Assembly (NCBI GenBank): GCA_905215015.1
Contig: CAJMOS010000117.1
Location: 1 to 8,542 of the forward strand
Direction of reading: 5' to 3'
Length of the DNA stretch: 8,542 nucleotides
Source of the DNA: an uncultured bacterium
GTDB taxonomy: Bacteria > Spirochaetota > Spirochaetia > Sphaerochaetales > Sphaerochaetaceae
Numbering within the stretch: the stretch's first letter is position 1; every line of letters starts with the position of its first letter. The translations under genes were made by a program, and so were the position numbers. Shown here in pieces: positions 6,024-8,542 of the stretch. The notes below the pieces were generated by a model. It saw only the letters and a list, made by a program, of their open reading frames with translations, did no database searches and had not been told where the DNA came from.

Positions 6024-7678
6024 GACAGCGGCGGCACGGTTACGATACTCCGCTCTGGGTGGCCATGCCGGCGAGCCTGCTGGTCACCCTGCTGTTCTTC
6101 GTCCCGCTCCTGGCGACCCTGAAGGGCGCGCTTGCGAGCGGGATCTTCGTCTCCTCGCTGGGGGATCCATACCTGCGGAAAGTGGTGGGCTTCACCGTCT
6201 GGCAGGCCCTTCTCTCCACGCTCGCCTCGCTCGCGATCGGCCTTCCCGGGGCTTGGATCATGGCGTCCTTCAGGTTCCCCGGCAAGCGGCTGGTGCGTGC
6301 GGTCAGCACCGTACCGTACGTGTTCCCCTCCATTCTCGTCGTCCTCGGGTTCGTCATCTTCTATGGGAACAACGGCGTGCTGAACCGGGGGCTGATGGCG
6401 GTCTTCCACCTTTCCGAACCACCGCTCCACATCCTGTATTCCTTGAAGGCGATCATCCTCGCCCACGCGTTCTACAATTTTCCGCTGGTCATGAACCTGG
6501 TCTCCACCGCATGGAGCCAGATGAACCCGCATCCCGAGCAGGCCGCCCTGACCCTCGGCGCCAGCAGGTGGCACGCGTTCCTGACCATCACGCTCCCCCA
6601 CCTGGGTGGCATGGTGGTCTCCTCGGCGATCCTGGTGTTCCTGTACTGCTTCAACAGCTTCTCCATCATCCTGATCCTCGGCGGCGGTCCTGCGTACACC
6701 ACCATGGAAACGGAAATCTACCGCTACGCGCGGATCACGCTCGAACCGGACAAGGCCGCGGTCATGGCCCTGATCAGCCTGATGTTCGCGCTGGCCTTCA
6801 TGCTGCTCTACCTTGTCATCGGCCGCCACTACACCCATCAGGACGAGGTCTCCTTCGGCGAGCGGACAAGCGCCAAGCGCCCCCGCGGATTCGCGGCCTT
6901 CCTCGTCTTCGCATTCGCCTTTGCCGCCATCCTCTTCGTGCTCGGTCCGATCGTCAGCGTGGTTTGGCGCTCGTTCACCGCGAAGGCGAGCATGACGGGA
7001 GGCGGCACGTTCAGCCTGAAATGCTACAAGCAGCTCTTCGGCATCACCCAAGGCAGCGGGACCATGGGCATCGCCCAGGACGCCCTGCTCCACAGCCTCG
7101 CCATCGCTCTCGCCTGCGCGCTGGCCAGCATCCCCACCTCGCTCTCGCTGGTGGTGGCCATGCGGAAGAAGAGCATGGCGACCAGCCTTCTGGAGCTGTT
7201 CTGCATGCTCCCGCTCGCCGTGAGCAGCGTGATCATCGGCCTCGGATACCTCTTCATCGCCACCAGGCTGAAGATTGTCGGCTACCCCGTCGTCGTCCTC
7301 GCCCATCTGGTCATCGCCGTCCCGGTCTGCATCCGCACCCTGCTGCCGGGCGCCCGAAGCCTTCCCCAGCACTACATCGACGCGGCCCATACCCTGGGCG
7401 CCAGTTCCTGGAAATGTTTCTGGACGGTGGAGCTGCCGCTTCTTCGCAGCAGCCTGGTCACCGGAGTCGCCTTCGCCTTCGCCATGAGCCTGGGCGAGCT
7501 GAACGCCACGCTGACACTGGCGGGAAGGAACATCCGCACGCTTCCGATGGTCATGTACCAGCTGATCGGCTCCTACAACTACCAAGGGGCCTGCGCATTG
7601 GGCACCATCCTGATTCTCGCCAGCCTTCTGGTATTCTGGCTGGACGAGCAGCTTCGGGGCAAGGAGAGCCTGCTATGA
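6020..7678 (+). CDS. thiP: Thiamine ABC transporter, fused two-domain permease
   Basis: ThiP forms the membrane channel through which ThiB-delivered thiamine enters. At 552 residues it is close to E. coli ThiP and consists of two tandem MetI-like permease units, with about six membrane spans each. Both ATPase-contact (EAA) loops are visible: 'EQAALTLGASRWHAF' from E173 and 'DAAHTLGASSWKCF' from D454, each followed by 'LP'. A single chain with two EAA loops replaces the usual permease dimer. The start is GTG 6020, overlapping the thiB TGA (GTGA), with AAGGAG (6003-6008) 11 bases upstream; an earlier ATG at 5984 lies inside thiB. The EAA loops imply an ATPase partner, yet no thiQ follows in this operon. 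The end overlaps the esterase gene by ATGA. Confidence 0.94.
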   Translation: MRQRRHGYDTPLWVAMPASLLVTLLFFVPLLATLKGALASGIFVSSLGDPYLRKVVGFTVWQALLSTLASLAIGLPGAWIMASFRFPGKRLVRAVSTVPYVFPSILVVLGFVIFYGNNGVLNRGLMAVFHLSEPPLHILYSLKAIILAHAFYNFPLVMNLVSTAWSQMNPHPEQAALTLGASRWHAFLTITLPHLGGMVVSSAILVFLYCFNSFSIILILGGGPAYTTMETEIYRYARITLEPDKAAVMALISLMFALAFMLLYLVIGRHYTHQDEVSFGERTSAKRPRGFAAFLVFAFAFAAILFVLGPIVSVVWRSFTAKASMTGGGTFSLKCYKQLFGITQGSGTMGIAQDALLHSLAIALACALASIPTSLSLVVAMRKKSMATSLLELFCMLPLAVSSVIIGLGYLFIATRLKIVGYPVVVLAHLVIAVPVCIRTLLPGARSLPQHYIDAAHTLGASSWKCFWTVELPLLRSSLVTGVAFAFAMSLGELNATLTLAGRNIRTLPMVMYQLIGSYNYQGACALGTILILASLLVFWLDEQLRGKESLL

Positions 7679-8301
7679 TGGTGCTGTCGGGAAGCATGTA
7701 CAGCGCCACGCTTGGGGGCAAGACCCACCTGACCGTGTTGCTCCCTTCGGACAGCCAGGACTATGGGGACGGGAAACCCATGGTCCACCAGAGTCCGTAC
7801 AAGACCCTCTACCTGCTGCACGGCATGGGCGGGGACGACAGCGACTGGATCACCCACACCAACCTCAGCCACCTTGCAAAGCGCAATGGAATCTGCGTGG
7901 TGCTTCCCTCCTGCCTCTCCTCCTTCTACGAGGGGCAGTGGGGCGAGTACGTGGGAGGCGAGCTCGTCGAGACGGCCAGACGCACCTTCCCGCTCTCCCC
8001 CAGGCAAGAGGATACCTGGATCATGGGTGCCTCGATGGGGGGTTGGGGAGCGTTGCACCTGGCGGCAAGCCATCCTGGCACCTTCGGCCGATGCATCGCC
8101 CTTTCCACCGCCACCATGGGCCGCCCCGTTCCCCATCCCTGTTGCCCGCTCTATCTGGGATGCGGGGCCGAGGATCCGTTGCTTGCCGAAAACAAAGACA
8201 TAGCCCGCCTCTTGGGAAGCGAGCTCCATATAACTGCAGGCGGTCATGATTGGGACTATTGGAACAGCGTCCTGACCAGCCTGTTTCAGCCGGCAAGCTG
8301 A
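7675..8301 (+). CDS. Compact alpha/beta-hydrolase esterase in the thiamine operon
   Basis: This 208-residue putative esterase (tributyrin-esterase/S-formylglutathione-hydrolase-like family) has a full catalytic set: oxyanion-region 'LLHGMGGDDSDW' (H49-G53), nucleophile S120 in 'GASMGGWGAL', acid D167 in 'GCGAEDPL', and base H191 in 'GGHDWDYW'. No signal peptide is seen, so it should act in the cytoplasm. Only 47 residues separate nucleophile and acid, where relatives usually have about 75-80, so the helical insert over the active site appears to be missing. ATG 7675 overlaps the thiP stop (ATGA) and has AAGGAG (7661-7666) 8 bases upstream, so it is translationally coupled to thiP and lies under the TPP riboswitch. 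It sits where thiQ normally does. It might hydrolyse an acylated thiamine or another imported thiamine derivative; the substrate is unknown and this role is inferred from context. Confidence 0.87.
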   Translation: MMVLSGSMYSATLGGKTHLTVLLPSDSQDYGDGKPMVHQSPYKTLYLLHGMGGDDSDWITHTNLSHLAKRNGICVVLPSCLSSFYEGQWGEYVGGELVETARRTFPLSPRQEDTWIMGASMGGWGALHLAASHPGTFGRCIALSTATMGRPVPHPCCPLYLGCGAEDPLLAENKDIARLLGSELHITAGGHDWDYWNSVLTSLFQPAS

Positions 8302-8542
8302 GCGATGATCGCCCGGTCGCTGGGGGCGAACGGCATGGTGGCCATTTCCTCCTTGGTCACCCAGGCCAGCTTGCTATGGACGGAAAGCCTGAACTTCTCG
8401 CCTTCCGGCAGGCTCACCGCATGGGCGCTCAGATGGTATTGGGTCTCCTTGTTGACGAAATCGTGGTTTCTGCGCTGCGATTGCTGTACTTTCCGCGATT
8501 TCGCTACCGGTTTTCCACCGCCATACAAGACCCCCGGCGGCT
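8286..8542 (-). CDS. C-terminal fragment of a Nudix-fold protein (Nudix hydrolase or MutY-type domain), 5' end outside window
   Basis: On the minus strand an open frame runs from the window edge to a stop at 8286-8288, showing 84 residues. The end, 'HSKLAWVTKEEMATMPFAPSDRAIIAQL', follows the pattern of MutT-like proteins (eH-x-W-v-x-x-e-E-l-x-x-l-x-a-p-x-D-x-x-I), preceded by a beta-strand-like 'YHLSAHAVSL'. The Nudix box itself (GX5EX7REUXEEXGU) is not visible, so either it lies beyond the edge or this is the catalytically inactive Nudix-like C-terminal domain of an adenine glycosylase. A TTG at 8528 could act as a start, but no domain begins there and the frame stays open upstream, so I treat it as partial. 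The gene converges with the esterase and overlaps its last 16 bases. A frameshift relative to the other minus frames cannot be excluded. Confidence 0.55.
   Translation of the reverse strand, partial: PPGVLYGGGKPVAKSRKVQQSQRRNHDFVNKETQYHLSAHAVSLPEGEKFRLSVHSKLAWVTKEEMATMPFAPSDRAIIAQLAG

Noticed and set aside
5912..7585. A 557-codon open frame on the minus strand opposite thiP
   Set aside because: It is a GC-driven shadow of thiP. The translation is low-complexity (rich in D, E, G, Q, R and H) with no domain, whereas the plus strand gives a textbook permease.
6253..7674. A long N-terminal extension in frame with the esterase, inside thiP
   Set aside because: The extension is Arg/Pro/His-rich shadow sequence of thiP. 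The esterase domain and its ribosome binding site place the true start at 7675.
8430..8542. A second minus-strand frame reading 'AAGGLVWRW' near the edge, suggesting a frameshifted Nudix N-terminus
   Set aside because: It resembles MutT-type N-termini, but no Nudix box follows before the C-terminal domain in any frame. With the window edge so near, a frameshift cannot be supported.

Overview
The window is GC-rich bacterial chromosome, densely coded mostly on the plus strand. The likely source is a spirochaete, possibly Sphaerochaeta-like. The evidence is a thiamine-binding protein whose signal peptide ends in a 'LLANGTKEE'-type motif with no lipobox cysteine, a style common in that group, and a plant/cyanobacterial-looking GlgC. 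This assignment is an inference from motifs, not a measured match.

Region 1 (1-1762) is the end of a glycogen operon. It holds the C-terminal part of glycogen synthase (glgA), overlapped by a complete glgC (ADP-glucose pyrophosphorylase), and closes with a strong intrinsic terminator. Region 2 (1763-2127) is a gene-poor gap. Its 3' end carries a good sigma-70 promoter (TTGATT-N18-TATAAT) and inverted repeats that could be operator sites.

Region 3 (2128-4796) is a tight three-gene metal-transport cassette. It encodes an 82-residue single-span protein, a 697-residue P1B-type ATPase with a cysteine-free HMA-like N-terminal domain and an S-C-A membrane motif instead of CPC, and a 107-residue protein carrying a second copy of the same cysteine-free HMA-like fold. 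The last two genes overlap by ATGA.

Region 4 (4811-8301) is a thiamine-uptake operon. It has a near-consensus promoter (TTGACA-N17-TACTAT), a TPP riboswitch at the very start of the transcript, a hairpin that buries the Shine-Dalgarno sequence, then thiB (binding protein), thiP (fused permease) and a compact alpha/beta-hydrolase esterase. The genes are coupled by GTGA and ATGA overlaps. The expected ATPase gene thiQ is absent, and the esterase occupies its usual place. Together these imply TPP-repressed import of thiamine or a derivative, with a possible unloading or salvage hydrolase and an ATPase supplied from elsewhere.

Region 5 (8286-8542) is a convergent minus-strand gene fragment whose C-terminus looks like a Nudix-fold domain. 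It overlaps the esterase tail by 16 bases.

The most novel points are the TPP-riboswitch-controlled ThiB-ThiP-esterase arrangement without ThiQ, and the P1B ATPase cassette with two metal-domain-like modules that lack metal-binding cysteines.
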